Shown piece after piece: positions 44,475 through 52,661 of a stretch of DNA of 58,018 nucleotides. Source of the DNA: Muribaculum caecicola (GTDB lineage Bacteria; Bacteroidota; Bacteroidia; Bacteroidales; Muribaculaceae); assembly GCA_004801635.1 (NCBI GenBank), contig SSTG01000002.1:1-58018 (forward strand). Reading direction: 5' to 3'. Position numbers and translations under genes: made by a program. The notes below the pieces were generated by a model, which did not search any database, was not told the DNA's origin, and saw nothing but the letters and a program-made list of their open reading frames with translations. Position 1 is the stretch's first letter. The number at the start of each line of letters is the position of its first letter.

Positions 44475-46949
44475 ATGACATATACGCTTTCTGAAATTGC
44501 CGCAATGCTGGGTGTCGCTGCCCCAGATGCGCCTGAAAGGCATATTTCAGTGCTATTGACTGATTCCCGTTCGTTGACCAATCCGTCAGAAACCCTTTTT
44601 TTTGCTTTGCGTACACCTCAAAACGATGGGCACCGGTTTGTTGAGGGGTTGTATAAATCAGGAGTAAGGGCTTTTGTTGTTGACAAGGAGCTGAATGGCG
44701 ATATATTGTCTAAAATGAGCGAAGCCGTGATTTTTACTGTTGGCAATACGCTTGATTCCCTTCAGAAATTGGCCTCTATGCACAGGAGGCGTTTTAAGAA
44801 GCCTGTTGTTGGAATTACTGGTTCGCGCGGAAAGACAATTGTAAAAGAGTGGCTCGGTTATGTTATGATGCCGCAGCTAAATGTAGTTCGGAGCCCACGT
44901 AGTTTTAATAGCCAGATAGGAGTTCCGCTTTCGTTATGGAATCTGGATAACGAATGCCAGGTTGCTGTTTTTGAGGCTGGAATATCTAAATTTGGCGAAA
45001 TGGGCACTCTTCAGGAAATTATATGTCCACAGATAGGCATATTTACCAATATCGGCGACGAGCATGATGCCGGGTTTGACAGCATTGAACAGAAATGCAG
45101 GGAAAAAATGCTATTGTTTCAGGAATGTGAGGATTTGGTTTATTGTGCCGACAACACGCTGATTTCCGGTATTGCCGTTGACAGTGTTGAAAAGGGGGTA
45201 ATAAAGAGTTGGACTATAAACGGCAATAGCTCGGCGTGGCTTCAGTTGTCAGTAGAACATTTACAGCCCGGAGAAACTACTATCCGTTATGAGTATGAAG
45301 GCGTGTGCCGTAGCGTGACAATTAAATATACACGTAAGGAAGATATTGAAAATGCCTGTCATGTGCTTGCGGCTTCGCTTGTACTTGGCATTGAGCATGA
45401 CATTATTGCCCGACGCATGTCGACGCTTCCGCAAATTGACACAAGGCTAAGTGTTATAGAAGGAGTCAATAGCTGTATGATAATAACAGACGTAGGTCCT
45501 GTTGCCGATTCGGTATGGATGTCGACATCGTTGGATTTCATGTGCCGGCGGAAGACACCTGATGTTACTTTGACAGTAATACTGGTCAATCCCGAAATTG
45601 TTATTGATTCTAATTTAAAGAAAATACTTGTACGGCGTGGAGTGAGCCGTCTTATAATAACCGGGGATAGGCCTTCAGAACCGGTTTGCGGTGACGGTTT
45701 TCCAGAGCTTAAGGTTGAACAGTACGTTTCTTTACAGCAGATGCTGGCAGAAGTTTCGCAATCGGATTTCGACCATGAATTGATTCTGATAGAAAGCAGC
45801 GACAGTCTGTGTGCGGAGTCGGTATTGGAAATGTTGGAGGCAAGACGGCATGAAACTGTTCTGGAGGTAAATCTTGACGCACTTGTCGGGAATTTTAATT
45901 TGATGCGTTCGCTGGTGAAACCTACCACCGGAGTGGTAGCCATGGTAAAAGCCGGCGGCTATGGTGCCGGCAGTTATGAGCTGGCCAAGACATTGCAGGC
46001 ACAAGGCGCATCTTATCTGGCTGTAGCTGTGGCCGATGAAGGTGTAGAACTCCGTAATCGCGGCATAACAATGCCTATAATGGTTTTAAACCCCAAGGTT
46101 ACCAACTATCGCACGTTGTTCCGTTATGGACTGGAGCCGGAAATTTATTCGTTTGATATTCTTGACCAGATAATATGTCAGGCCGAGCGTCAGGGAATGA
46201 ACGGTTTTCCGATACATATAAAAATAGATTCAGGAATGCACAGGCTAGGCTTTCTGTTAGAGGATATGCCTCGTCTTGTGTCAACTTTACAGAAACACAA
46301 GGCGGTGTCGCCTTGTTCCGTTTTTTCGCATCTTGCAGCGGCTGATTGTCCCGATATGGACAGTTATACAGCTTTGCAGTTTGATTATTTCGATAGTTGT
46401 TGCAAACAGCTTCAAGCAGGATTCGGACATCATATAATGCGGCATATACTTAACTCTGTAGGTATAGCACGATTTCCTGACCATCAGTTCGATATGGTTC
46501 GCCTTGGCATATGCCTGTACGGTATATCCCCGTTGGAGCTGCCGCAATTGGCCGGCCTGAAGCCGGTGAGTACGCTGCGGACGGTTATAATTTCAATAAA
46601 GACGTGGAACGACGGCACTACCATAGGATATGGCCGACGCGGAGTTGTAGCCAAGGAATCGCGAATTGCCACCTTGCCTATAGGATATGCCGACGGCTTG
46701 AACAGGCATTTGGGCTGTGGCCGCGGTGCCGTATTTATAAACGGGTGCCGTTGTCCTATTGTAGGAAGCATATGCATGGATGTCTGTATGGTTGACGTAA
46801 CCGGTTGTGAATGCGAGGTTGGCGATGCTGTGGAAATATTTGGCAGGAATATTACTGCCGACGAGGTTGCCGGGCTGCTGGACACTATTCCATACGAGGT
46901 GTTGACTTCGGTGTCGCAACGAGTAAAGCGCGTTTATTATCGCGAATAA
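44475..46949 (+). CDS. murF-alr: MurF-alanine racemase fusion
   Basis: Bifunctional protein for peptidoglycan synthesis: the N-terminal MurF half joins D-Ala-D-Ala to the UDP-MurNAc-tripeptide and the C-terminal half racemises alanine. 824 residues from the ATG at 44475 (an in-frame TTG upstream is part of the -7 box). MurF: ATP loop GITGSRGKT (about 113-121) and SPRSFNSQIGVPLSLWN. Racemase: starts near residue 458 (TVLEVNLDALVGNFN), PLP lysine in VKAGGYGAGS (Lys492), and RLGICLYGI plus GSICMDVCMVDVT near the end. The fusion is a known arrangement in Bacteroidota. It begins a plus-strand gene series that runs to tRNA-Pro. Confidence 0.95.
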   Translation: MTYTLSEIAAMLGVAAPDAPERHISVLLTDSRSLTNPSETLFFALRTPQNDGHRFVEGLYKSGVRAFVVDKELNGDILSKMSEAVIFTVGNTLDSLQKLASMHRRRFKKPVVGITGSRGKTIVKEWLGYVMMPQLNVVRSPRSFNSQIGVPLSLWNLDNECQVAVFEAGISKFGEMGTLQEIICPQIGIFTNIGDEHDAGFDSIEQKCREKMLLFQECEDLVYCADNTLISGIAVDSVEKGVIKSWTINGNSSAWLQLSVEHLQPGETTIRYEYEGVCRSVTIKYTRKEDIENACHVLAASLVLGIEHDIIARRMSTLPQIDTRLSVIEGVNSCMIITDVGPVADSVWMSTSLDFMCRRKTPDVTLTVILVNPEIVIDSNLKKILVRRGVSRLIITGDRPSEPVCGDGFPELKVEQYVSLQQMLAEVSQSDFDHELILIESSDSLCAESVLEMLEARRHETVLEVNLDALVGNFNLMRSLVKPTTGVVAMVKAGGYGAGSYELAKTLQAQGASYLAVAVADEGVELRNRGITMPIMVLNPKVTNYRTLFRYGLEPEIYSFDILDQIICQAERQGMNGFPIHIKIDSGMHRLGFLLEDMPRLVSTLQKHKAVSPCSVFSHLAAADCPDMDSYTALQFDYFDSCCKQLQAGFGHHIMRHILNSVGIARFPDHQFDMVRLGICLYGISPLELPQLAGLKPVSTLRTVIISIKTWNDGTTIGYGRRGVVAKESRIATLPIGYADGLNRHLGCGRGAVFINGCRCPIVGSICMDVCMVDVTGCECEVGDAVEIFGRNITADEVAGLLDTIPYEVLTSVSQRVKRVYYRE

Positions 46950-46994
46950 CCTTACAAAACAGACCGGCATCATGTATTGCTGCCGGAAAATTAT

Positions 46995-47002
46995 TAAATT
47001 TG
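46995..47002 (+). promoter_or_regulatory. Candidate -7 box (TAAATTTG) of ftsY
   Basis: Matches TAnnTTTG 58 bp upstream of the ftsY ATG. No TTTG at the right distance, so partial support only. Confidence 0.35.
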
Positions 47003-47060
47003 CAGTTATTGTCCATGCTTCGGACGTTAAAATGAATTTGTTAAAGATATAAATTACAAT

Positions 47061-48029
47061 ATGGGACTGTTTAATTTTTTTTCAAAAGAGAAAAAAGAAA
47101 CTCTCGACAAAGGCCTTGAAAAAACAAAACAAGGCGTTTTTGCCAAACTTCAACGTGCTATAGCCGGTAAGTCGAAAGTTGACGATGAAATACTCGACCG
47201 TCTGGAAGAAGTATTTGTCACTTCCGATGTAGGCGTAGAAACGACACTTAAAATAATACAGCGTCTGGAAGAACGCGTGGCACGCGACAAATATATAAAT
47301 TCATCAGAGCTTAATTCGTTGCTGTGCGATGAGATATCAGACATGCTGGCTGAGAATCCGGCAGCGGCCGATCCGTCGGTTGACGATTTTACGCTTCCTG
47401 AATCAGTAGGCAGGCCATATGTAATAATGGTTGTTGGTGTAAATGGGGCAGGGAAGACCACAACAATAGGCAAGCTTGCCTATCAGTTTAAAAAGGCGGG
47501 AAACAAAGTTATGCTTGGAGCTGCCGATACGTTTCGTGCCGCAGCCATAGAACAGCTTGTGGTGTGGGGCGAAAGGGCCGGAGTGCCGGTAATAAAGCAA
47601 AAAATAGGTTCAGATCCGGCATCGGTGGCTTACGATACGTTGCAATCGGCAAAAGCCCAGGGGTTCGACGTGGTTATAATTGACACGGCAGGCCGTTTAC
47701 ATAATAAAAAAGGGCTTATGGACGAGTTGTCAAAAATACGTAATGTGATGCAGAAAGTGGTTCCCGATGCTCCACACGAGGTTCTGCTGGTTCTGGACGG
47801 CAGTACTGGCCAGAATGCTTTTGAGCAGGCAAGGCAGTTTGTTGCCGCTACACAAGTTAACGGCTTGGCCATTACCAAGCTTGACGGAACGGCAAAGGGG
47901 GGTGTTGTTATCGGTATAAGCGACCAGTTTAAAATACCTGTGCGCTATATTGGGTTAGGCGAGGGGATTGATCATTTGCAGGTGTTCCGCAAACGTCAGT
48001 TTGTTGAATCGCTCTTTGGTGATGTTTAA
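47061..48029 (+). CDS. ftsY: Signal recognition particle receptor FtsY
   Basis: GTPase that docks ribosome-SRP complexes at the inner membrane. Short N-terminal basic region (MGLFNFFSKEKKET), four-helix N domain (about 20-110), and G domain with GVNGAGKTTTIGKL (about 126-139), DTAGR, and TKLDGTAKGG near the end. 322 residues: the form without the long acidic domain of E. coli FtsY. Its stop overlaps a possible upstream start of the next gene. Confidence 0.96.
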   Translation: MGLFNFFSKEKKETLDKGLEKTKQGVFAKLQRAIAGKSKVDDEILDRLEEVFVTSDVGVETTLKIIQRLEERVARDKYINSSELNSLLCDEISDMLAENPAAADPSVDDFTLPESVGRPYVIMVVGVNGAGKTTTIGKLAYQFKKAGNKVMLGAADTFRAAAIEQLVVWGERAGVPVIKQKIGSDPASVAYDTLQSAKAQGFDVVIIDTAGRLHNKKGLMDELSKIRNVMQKVVPDAPHEVLLVLDGSTGQNAFEQARQFVAATQVNGLAITKLDGTAKGGVVIGISDQFKIPVRYIGLGEGIDHLQVFRKRQFVESLFGDV

Positions 48030-48055
48030 TGACTTTTTTAATATACAGGAGTAAC

Positions 48056-48943
48056 ATGAAAAAAACAATTATTGCACTATTTTCAGCGTTGGTTGTAGCG
48101 CTTCCGTCTTTTATAAATGCCAAAAGTGGGTTCACTATGTGGCAGCTTCCTGCAATGGAAGACAACATTGGTAATTCGTATGTTTTTTTAACCGACAAGG
48201 GCAAGGTGGTTGTAATGGACGGCGGCCGTTATCAGGAAGATTTTTATCTGAGAGGGTTTCTCGCCGCACTTGGTAACGAGGTTGAGGCCTGGTTTGTGTC
48301 GCATCCGCACGACGACCATATGGGTGCCCTGACAAAAATATTGGAAAACCCGAAAGGGCTTAAAATAAAGAAATTGTACCATTCACGTTTTTCGGAAAGC
48401 CTTATTGACTGTGAAAAACCGTACAATGATTATGCGCGCCGTTTTTATGCGGCAGTCGATTCTGTTGAAAAACTAGGACAGCTACAGGTGGAGAACCTTA
48501 CAGAGCCTGGTTTTACAGGAAAGATTGACGGTATGAATTTTAAGGTGCTTGGCGTTACCAATGAGGAATTTCGTACTAATCCGTATAATAATTCTTCAAT
48601 GATTGTACGGGTTTGGGACAAGGACAAGTCAATTGTATTTCTTGGTGATGCCGGAGCCGAATGCGGCGACAAGGTTCTTGAGTCGGAATTCCGCCCGGAT
48701 CTTGATTGCGACTATCTGCAGGTGTCACACCATGGACAGGCCGGATGTAGCGAAAAGTTTTATAAAACAGTGAAGTTCAAAGCTTGTTTGTGGCCTACGG
48801 GAACATGGGTGTGGACAAACGATTTTGGTGCAGGTCCAGGCACAGGGACGCTTAAAACTGCTGAGACACGTCGCTGGATGGACGAAATAGGAATTAAAGA
48901 GCATCATGTTTCGTGTATTGAAGGTCTTTTCATGTTAAAATAA
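48056..48943 (+). CDS. Exported metallo-beta-lactamase-fold hydrolase (ComEC/Rec2-like domain)
   Basis: Predicted periplasmic or surface hydrolase. The start is the ATG at 48056, eight bases after a clear Shine-Dalgarno sequence AGGAG (48047-48051, rare in this window), giving the signal peptide MKKTIIALFSALVVALPSFINA. SHPHDDHMGAL (about residues 80-90) is the zinc motif; FLGDAGAECG and VSHHGQAGCS supply further ligands, in the pattern of ComEC-type metallo-beta-lactamase domains. 295 residues. It lies between ftsY and rimO with short gaps. Substrate unknown; nucleic acid or phosphodiester are family possibilities only. Confidence 0.85.
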   Translation: MKKTIIALFSALVVALPSFINAKSGFTMWQLPAMEDNIGNSYVFLTDKGKVVVMDGGRYQEDFYLRGFLAALGNEVEAWFVSHPHDDHMGALTKILENPKGLKIKKLYHSRFSESLIDCEKPYNDYARRFYAAVDSVEKLGQLQVENLTEPGFTGKIDGMNFKVLGVTNEEFRTNPYNNSSMIVRVWDKDKSIVFLGDAGAECGDKVLESEFRPDLDCDYLQVSHHGQAGCSEKFYKTVKFKACLWPTGTWVWTNDFGAGPGTGTLKTAETRRWMDEIGIKEHHVSCIEGLFMLK

Positions 48944-48962
48944 TTATTATAGTTGTAAATTA

Positions 48963-50267
48963 ATGGCACAACGAAAGGTTGACATAATAACGCTTGGCTG
49001 CTCTAAAAACCTGGTTGACAGCGAACGCTTGATCGGGCTTTTTGCCGCGAACGGAATTGCTGTAAGGCATGATCCGGATGAGGAACAGAGACCTTCGCCA
49101 ACAGTAGTTATTAATACATGCGGTTTTATTGGCGACGCTAAGGAAGAATCGGTAAATACCATTCTGCAATATGCCCAGGCAAAGAACGACGGCAAAATAA
49201 AGGAACTGTATGTTATGGGCTGCCTTTCTCAAAGATATTCGGAAGAACTTCCGGTAGAAATACCGGAAGTTGACGGATGGTATGGCAAATTCAACTGGCA
49301 TGGTATTGTTGACCGCATGGTGAAGAATGCCAGTCCTGGCTCAACTTCGTTTGAAAGGGTTATAACCACTCCGTCGCATCATGCGTATATTAAAATTTCG
49401 GAAGGCTGTAACAGGTATTGCGCGTTTTGTGCCATTCCGTTGATAACCGGCCGGTATAAGTCTCGGACTATAGATGATATTTTGGCCGAGATAGAGGCTC
49501 TTGTGGCTCGTGGAGTTAAAGAATTCAACGTCATAGCCCAGGATTTGTCGTCGTATGGTATTGACATATACGGGCGTATGGCCTTGCCTGAGCTTATCGA
49601 CCGTATGGCCGGAATAAAAGGGGTTGAATGGATTCGCCTGCATTATGCTTATCCGGCGCAGTTCCCAATGGAAATTGCCGATGTAATGGCTCGCCGGCCT
49701 AATGTGTGCAAGTATATCGACATAGCGTTACAGCATATATCAGACCCCGTACTTAAGGCTATGCGAAGGCATATCGATGCGGCTGGAACCAGGGCATTGC
49801 TGGCGGAATTGCGAAAACGCGTACCGGGAATTCATATCCGTACAACGCTTATGGTTGGTTTTCCTGGCGAAGGCGAAACTGAGTTTGACGAACTGATTGA
49901 TTTCGTAAAGGAACAACGCTTTGAGCGCATGGGGGCGTTTGCTTATTGTGAAGAAGATGATACTTTCGCTGCGCAGAATCTGGCAGATTCTATTCCAGAC
50001 AGGGTTAAGCAGGACAGGTTGTCGCGGCTGATGGCCCTGCAGGAACAGATTTCACTTGAGAAACAAGAAGAAAAAATAGGAAATACGCTCAAAGTGCTGA
50101 TTGACCGGGAGGAAGATGATTACTATGTGGGCCGTACAGAGTGGGACTCGCCCGAAGTAGATCCTGAAGTATTGGTTAAGAAAACACGGAAGTTACAGCG
50201 CGGAGAATTCTGTAACGTGCGTGTGGTGCAGGCATTTCCTTTTGAACTGATTGCAGAAATTGTTTAA
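48963..50267 (+). CDS. rimO: Ribosomal protein uS12 methylthiotransferase RimO
   Basis: Radical-SAM enzyme that adds a methylthio group to an aspartate of ribosomal protein S12. The N-terminal UPF0004 domain holds Cys13, Cys53 and Cys87 for the auxiliary cluster, and the radical-SAM motif CNRYCAFC gives Cys149, Cys153, Cys156. The C-terminal TRAM domain (about 365-434) ends the protein. The start MAQRKVDIITLGCSKN is standard for RimO as opposed to MiaB. 434 residues. Confidence 0.95.
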   Translation: MAQRKVDIITLGCSKNLVDSERLIGLFAANGIAVRHDPDEEQRPSPTVVINTCGFIGDAKEESVNTILQYAQAKNDGKIKELYVMGCLSQRYSEELPVEIPEVDGWYGKFNWHGIVDRMVKNASPGSTSFERVITTPSHHAYIKISEGCNRYCAFCAIPLITGRYKSRTIDDILAEIEALVARGVKEFNVIAQDLSSYGIDIYGRMALPELIDRMAGIKGVEWIRLHYAYPAQFPMEIADVMARRPNVCKYIDIALQHISDPVLKAMRRHIDAAGTRALLAELRKRVPGIHIRTTLMVGFPGEGETEFDELIDFVKEQRFERMGAFAYCEEDDTFAAQNLADSIPDRVKQDRLSRLMALQEQISLEKQEEKIGNTLKVLIDREEDDYYVGRTEWDSPEVDPEVLVKKTRKLQRGEFCNVRVVQAFPFELIAEIV

Positions 50268-50279
50268 AGGCGTTGTACT

Positions 50280-51377
50280 ATGATTCGGTCATATGCTGGC
50301 TGTGAGTGTGCAGATATATGTTTTGAGGCTGCTAAAATTTGTCTGGAAAGGGATATTTCGTTTGCACTTACATTTTTGCCTGGAAGTTCAAAGCCGCTTT
50401 TTGCTGCTTCGGAATCATTGCCGCAGAGGGTTTCTTCTTTGTCGGATTGCAAAGACGGTTTTATTTTAAACACGTTTGCTTCAGAAATAAAATCCCCGTT
50501 GTTAATTAAAAATGAGCTGGCACCGGAACGTATTATAAGTTCTAACGGTATGTGCGCCTCTGGCGTGGCCCCGTATGTAACTACGTGGGAGGGTTCTACC
50601 GATAAAAATGAATACATAAAGCGTGTTTCGGCGCTGATTTCGCTGTTGTCTGAAACTGGAGGGAAAACAGTAATATCGCGTGTCGTTTGCGGAAGCTCTG
50701 TAAATATTGATTGGATTGATGTGGCCAAAAAATTATTCCAGCAGTTTGATGATGCATATCGATTTTTGTATTATACACCGCAAACCGGTGCCTGGCTTGG
50801 AGCCACTCCGGAAACATTGCTGGCATATGACGGATTTGCTGGAAGGGTTGACACAATGTCATTAGCCGGTACAAGGAAATATAGCATTTGCCAAGAACCG
50901 TGGGACTATAAAAATATAAAAGAACATGAGTATGTTACAGATTATATTTTGTCGTGTCTGCGCTCCTATGGGCTTAGCCCGGAAGTAGGTGACAGCGAGA
51001 ACCTGCGTTATGGCGCGATAGAACATTTATGCCACCGTATAAGCGTTAGCGGCGTATTGCCGGAATCGGTGTTTGGTATTCTTGGCCGTTTGAGCCCTAC
51101 ACCGGCACTAGCCGGGTATCCGCTTGATGATGCGCTTTTGCAAATAGCGGAAGTAGAGGATTATCCCAGGATTTGCTATGGAGGATATATCGGCAACGTG
51201 GTTCGTGGCAATTTATACTGTTATGTAAACCTGCGGTGTGCGCATATACGCAACGAACGTTATTGCTTGTTTGCCGGAGGTGGTATAACTGCCCATTCGC
51301 AGCCATTGCAGGAATGGGATGAGACAGAGGCAAAATGTTCGGCGTTGTTGAAAATTATTGATAATGTAACAAAATGA
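50280..51377 (+). CDS. menF: Isochorismate synthase (MenF-type chorismate-binding enzyme)
   Basis: Predicted conversion of chorismate to isochorismate for menaquinone. Lys129 in KTVISR matches the general-base lysine of MenF; GAWLGATPETLL (about 176-187), SLAGTRK, EHEYVTDYI (about 217-225) and the C-terminal SPTPALAGYPLDDAL and CYGGYIGNV are the chorismate-family signatures. 365 residues is short for MenF but usual in Bacteroidota. No other men gene is in the window. Another salicylate or isochorismate route cannot be excluded. Its stop overlaps folB by 4 bp. Confidence 0.88.
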   Translation: MIRSYAGCECADICFEAAKICLERDISFALTFLPGSSKPLFAASESLPQRVSSLSDCKDGFILNTFASEIKSPLLIKNELAPERIISSNGMCASGVAPYVTTWEGSTDKNEYIKRVSALISLLSETGGKTVISRVVCGSSVNIDWIDVAKKLFQQFDDAYRFLYYTPQTGAWLGATPETLLAYDGFAGRVDTMSLAGTRKYSICQEPWDYKNIKEHEYVTDYILSCLRSYGLSPEVGDSENLRYGAIEHLCHRISVSGVLPESVFGILGRLSPTPALAGYPLDDALLQIAEVEDYPRICYGGYIGNVVRGNLYCYVNLRCAHIRNERYCLFAGGGITAHSQPLQEWDETEAKCSALLKIIDNVTK

Positions 51378-51733
51378 TAGTTACAATAGAAATTAACGAG
51401 CTTAAAGTATATGCCTTTCATGGGGTTCTTCCGCAGGAAAGAACTATTGGCAACGATTTTGTAGTAACTGTTCATGTACGTTGCCGTATCATGGACCAGG
51501 CAATGGCCGATGATTCAATTGAAGGAACAATTAACTATGCCGATATTGTTAACGTGGTTAAAAATGTAATGTCTAAGCCATCTTCGTTGATTGAAAATGT
51601 TGCATGGCGTATCATGAATGAGCTGAGGAATTCGTTTCCGCAAATAATAGGAGGCCATTTGCGCATAGCAAAACTTACTCCGCCTATAGAATCTAGCAGT
51701 TTACATTCGGCTGCGGTTGCAATGGACTGGTAG
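51374..51733 (+). CDS. folB: Dihydroneopterin aldolase
   Basis: Folate pathway enzyme cleaving 7,8-dihydroneopterin. The start IEINELKVYAFHGVLPQE (residues 5-22) has the family's GVLPQE glutamate motif, and INYADIVNVV and the lysine in RIAKLTPPIE are further hallmarks. 119 residues. Overlaps menF by 4 bp (ATGA), so the two are translationally coupled. Confidence 0.94.
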   Translation: MIVTIEINELKVYAFHGVLPQERTIGNDFVVTVHVRCRIMDQAMADDSIEGTINYADIVNVVKNVMSKPSSLIENVAWRIMNELRNSFPQIIGGHLRIAKLTPPIESSSLHSAAVAMDW

Positions 51734-51770
51734 GACAAGTATAATTTTTTTGCTGTTTGGACTTCTTTTT

Positions 51771-51801
51771 TTTGAAAATTAGAAATTAATGCTTATCTTT
51801 G
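51771..51801 (+). promoter_or_regulatory. Promoter of tRNA-Pro
   Basis: TTTG (51771-51774), 19 nt, TATCTTTG (51794-51801): an exact match. Transcription would start about a dozen bases before the tRNA. Confidence 0.8.
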
Positions 51802-51817
51802 CAGTCGCTTAGCCAAT

Positions 51818-51890
51818 CGGGGTGTAGCACAGTTGGCAGCGCGCCACGTTCGGGACGTGGAGGTCGGAAGTTCGAGTCTTCTCACCCCGA
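51818..51890 (+). tRNA. tRNA-Pro (anticodon CGG)
   Basis: The acceptor arms CGGGGTG (51818-51824) and CACCCCG (51883-51889) pair fully, with A as discriminator. The anticodon stem CCACG/CGTGG encloses the loop TTCGGGA, giving anticodon CGG for CCG codons, and the T-loop is TTCGAGT. One D-stem position looks like an A-C mismatch. CCA is not encoded. It has its own promoter and a strong hairpin behind it. Confidence 0.95.
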
Positions 51891-52280
51891 CAATTTTAGA
51901 CAAACAGGTGTAACCAAGCGGTTGCACCTGTTTGTATTTTAATGAGTATATGCGATAACCGTAGGGCTAAATTGCAATTAGCCATTGCAATTGGCTGAAA
52001 AATAGGCTGTTTAACGTTTGTCCGTTCTATAATTGCAATTGGTTTATTGTAGAATTTTTTTTGGAAACTTTATATAAACAAAAAAAAATTACTCGTCGTC
52101 GCGACGAATAATCTTTCTACCTTAAATCTAATACCATGAAAAACTATTGCAAAGTTATTTAATAAAATTTATTGCGCAAAATAATTGTGGAAAAATGTTT
52201 TGTTTTTAACATTAATTTGGGCTTTTGGGAATGTATAATCGAAAAAGGATTGTAGAATGATATAAAAGGTGGCTTCATTG
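51891..52280. other. 390-bp A/T-rich region after tRNA-Pro
   Basis: Holds the tRNA terminator, then three copies of ATTGCAATT (51971-51979, 51984-51992, 52032-52040), a 12-bp palindrome TCGTCGCGACGA (52096-52107), an 8-codon open frame starting at ATG 52136 (MKNYCKVI), and TGTGGAAAA at 52186-52194, one base off a DnaA box. No gene of ordinary size. Its role is unknown. Confidence 0.5.
51900..51939 (+). terminator. Terminator of tRNA-Pro
   Basis: ACAAACAGGTG (51900-51910) pairs with CACCTGTTTGT (51925-51935), and AACC/GGTT extends the stem after one wobble pair, leaving a 4-nt loop. TATTTT follows. It starts 9 bp after the tRNA end. Confidence 0.85.
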
Positions 52281-52526
52281 TCAGAATAAGGCCAATTGTA
52301 TCGGGGTTGATGACGGGGTTATACTTATTGCCTGTGTATGGCTCCAGCCTTGCGAGCGGTTTCTTAGCTGTAATTTGAGTATGCCGGGAGCTAGTGCCGA
52401 TATTCTGCGTATGTAGCTTATTATATCGGGCATGGACGTTAGTCCGCTTATGCGGTATGATGCAATTTGTCGGCCGTTTTTTGTAAGCGTGGCATATACT
52501 ATGTCGGTTGTTGTTATTGTTCCCAT
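52281..52526 (-). CDS. Small hypothetical protein, 81 residues
   Basis: I do not recognise a named family. No signal peptide or membrane segment is visible. The sequence VYATLTKNGRQIASYRISGL followed by helical and strand-like segments suggests a small alpha/beta protein, and it resembles short hypothetical proteins of Bacteroidales in style. It begins with ATG 52526, and a candidate -7 box TATATTTG (52558-52565) lies upstream on the same strand, part of an 8-bp inverted repeat (52541-52565). It lies between the dnaA terminator and the tRNA-Pro region. Real but unassigned is my best estimate. Confidence 0.6.
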   Translation of the reverse strand: MGTITTTDIVYATLTKNGRQIASYRISGLTSMPDIISYIRRISALAPGILKLQLRNRSQGWSHTQAISITPSSTPIQLALF

Positions 52527-52610
52527 ATTTGCGCTTTATTTATATTTGTTTATGATGCAAATATACCGGCACATATGGGCAATAAAACGGCACAATTTTG
52601 TTAAGATATA

Positions 52611-52640
52611 AAAAAAGCCCTTGCTTTGTTGGCAAGGGCT
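52611..52640 (-). terminator. Intrinsic terminator of dnaA
   Basis: AGCCCTTGC (52616-52624) pairs with GCAAGGGCT (52632-52640) around a 7-nt loop; on the minus strand a T run follows. It lies 22 bp after the dnaA stop. Confidence 0.85.
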
Positions 52641-52661
52641 CTGTTTCAACTAATTTAATTC

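Noticed and set aside
51901..51935. Second tRNA-like hairpin after tRNA-Pro
   Set aside because: It is one long stem with a 4-nt loop and trailing T residues, so a terminator and not a tRNA.
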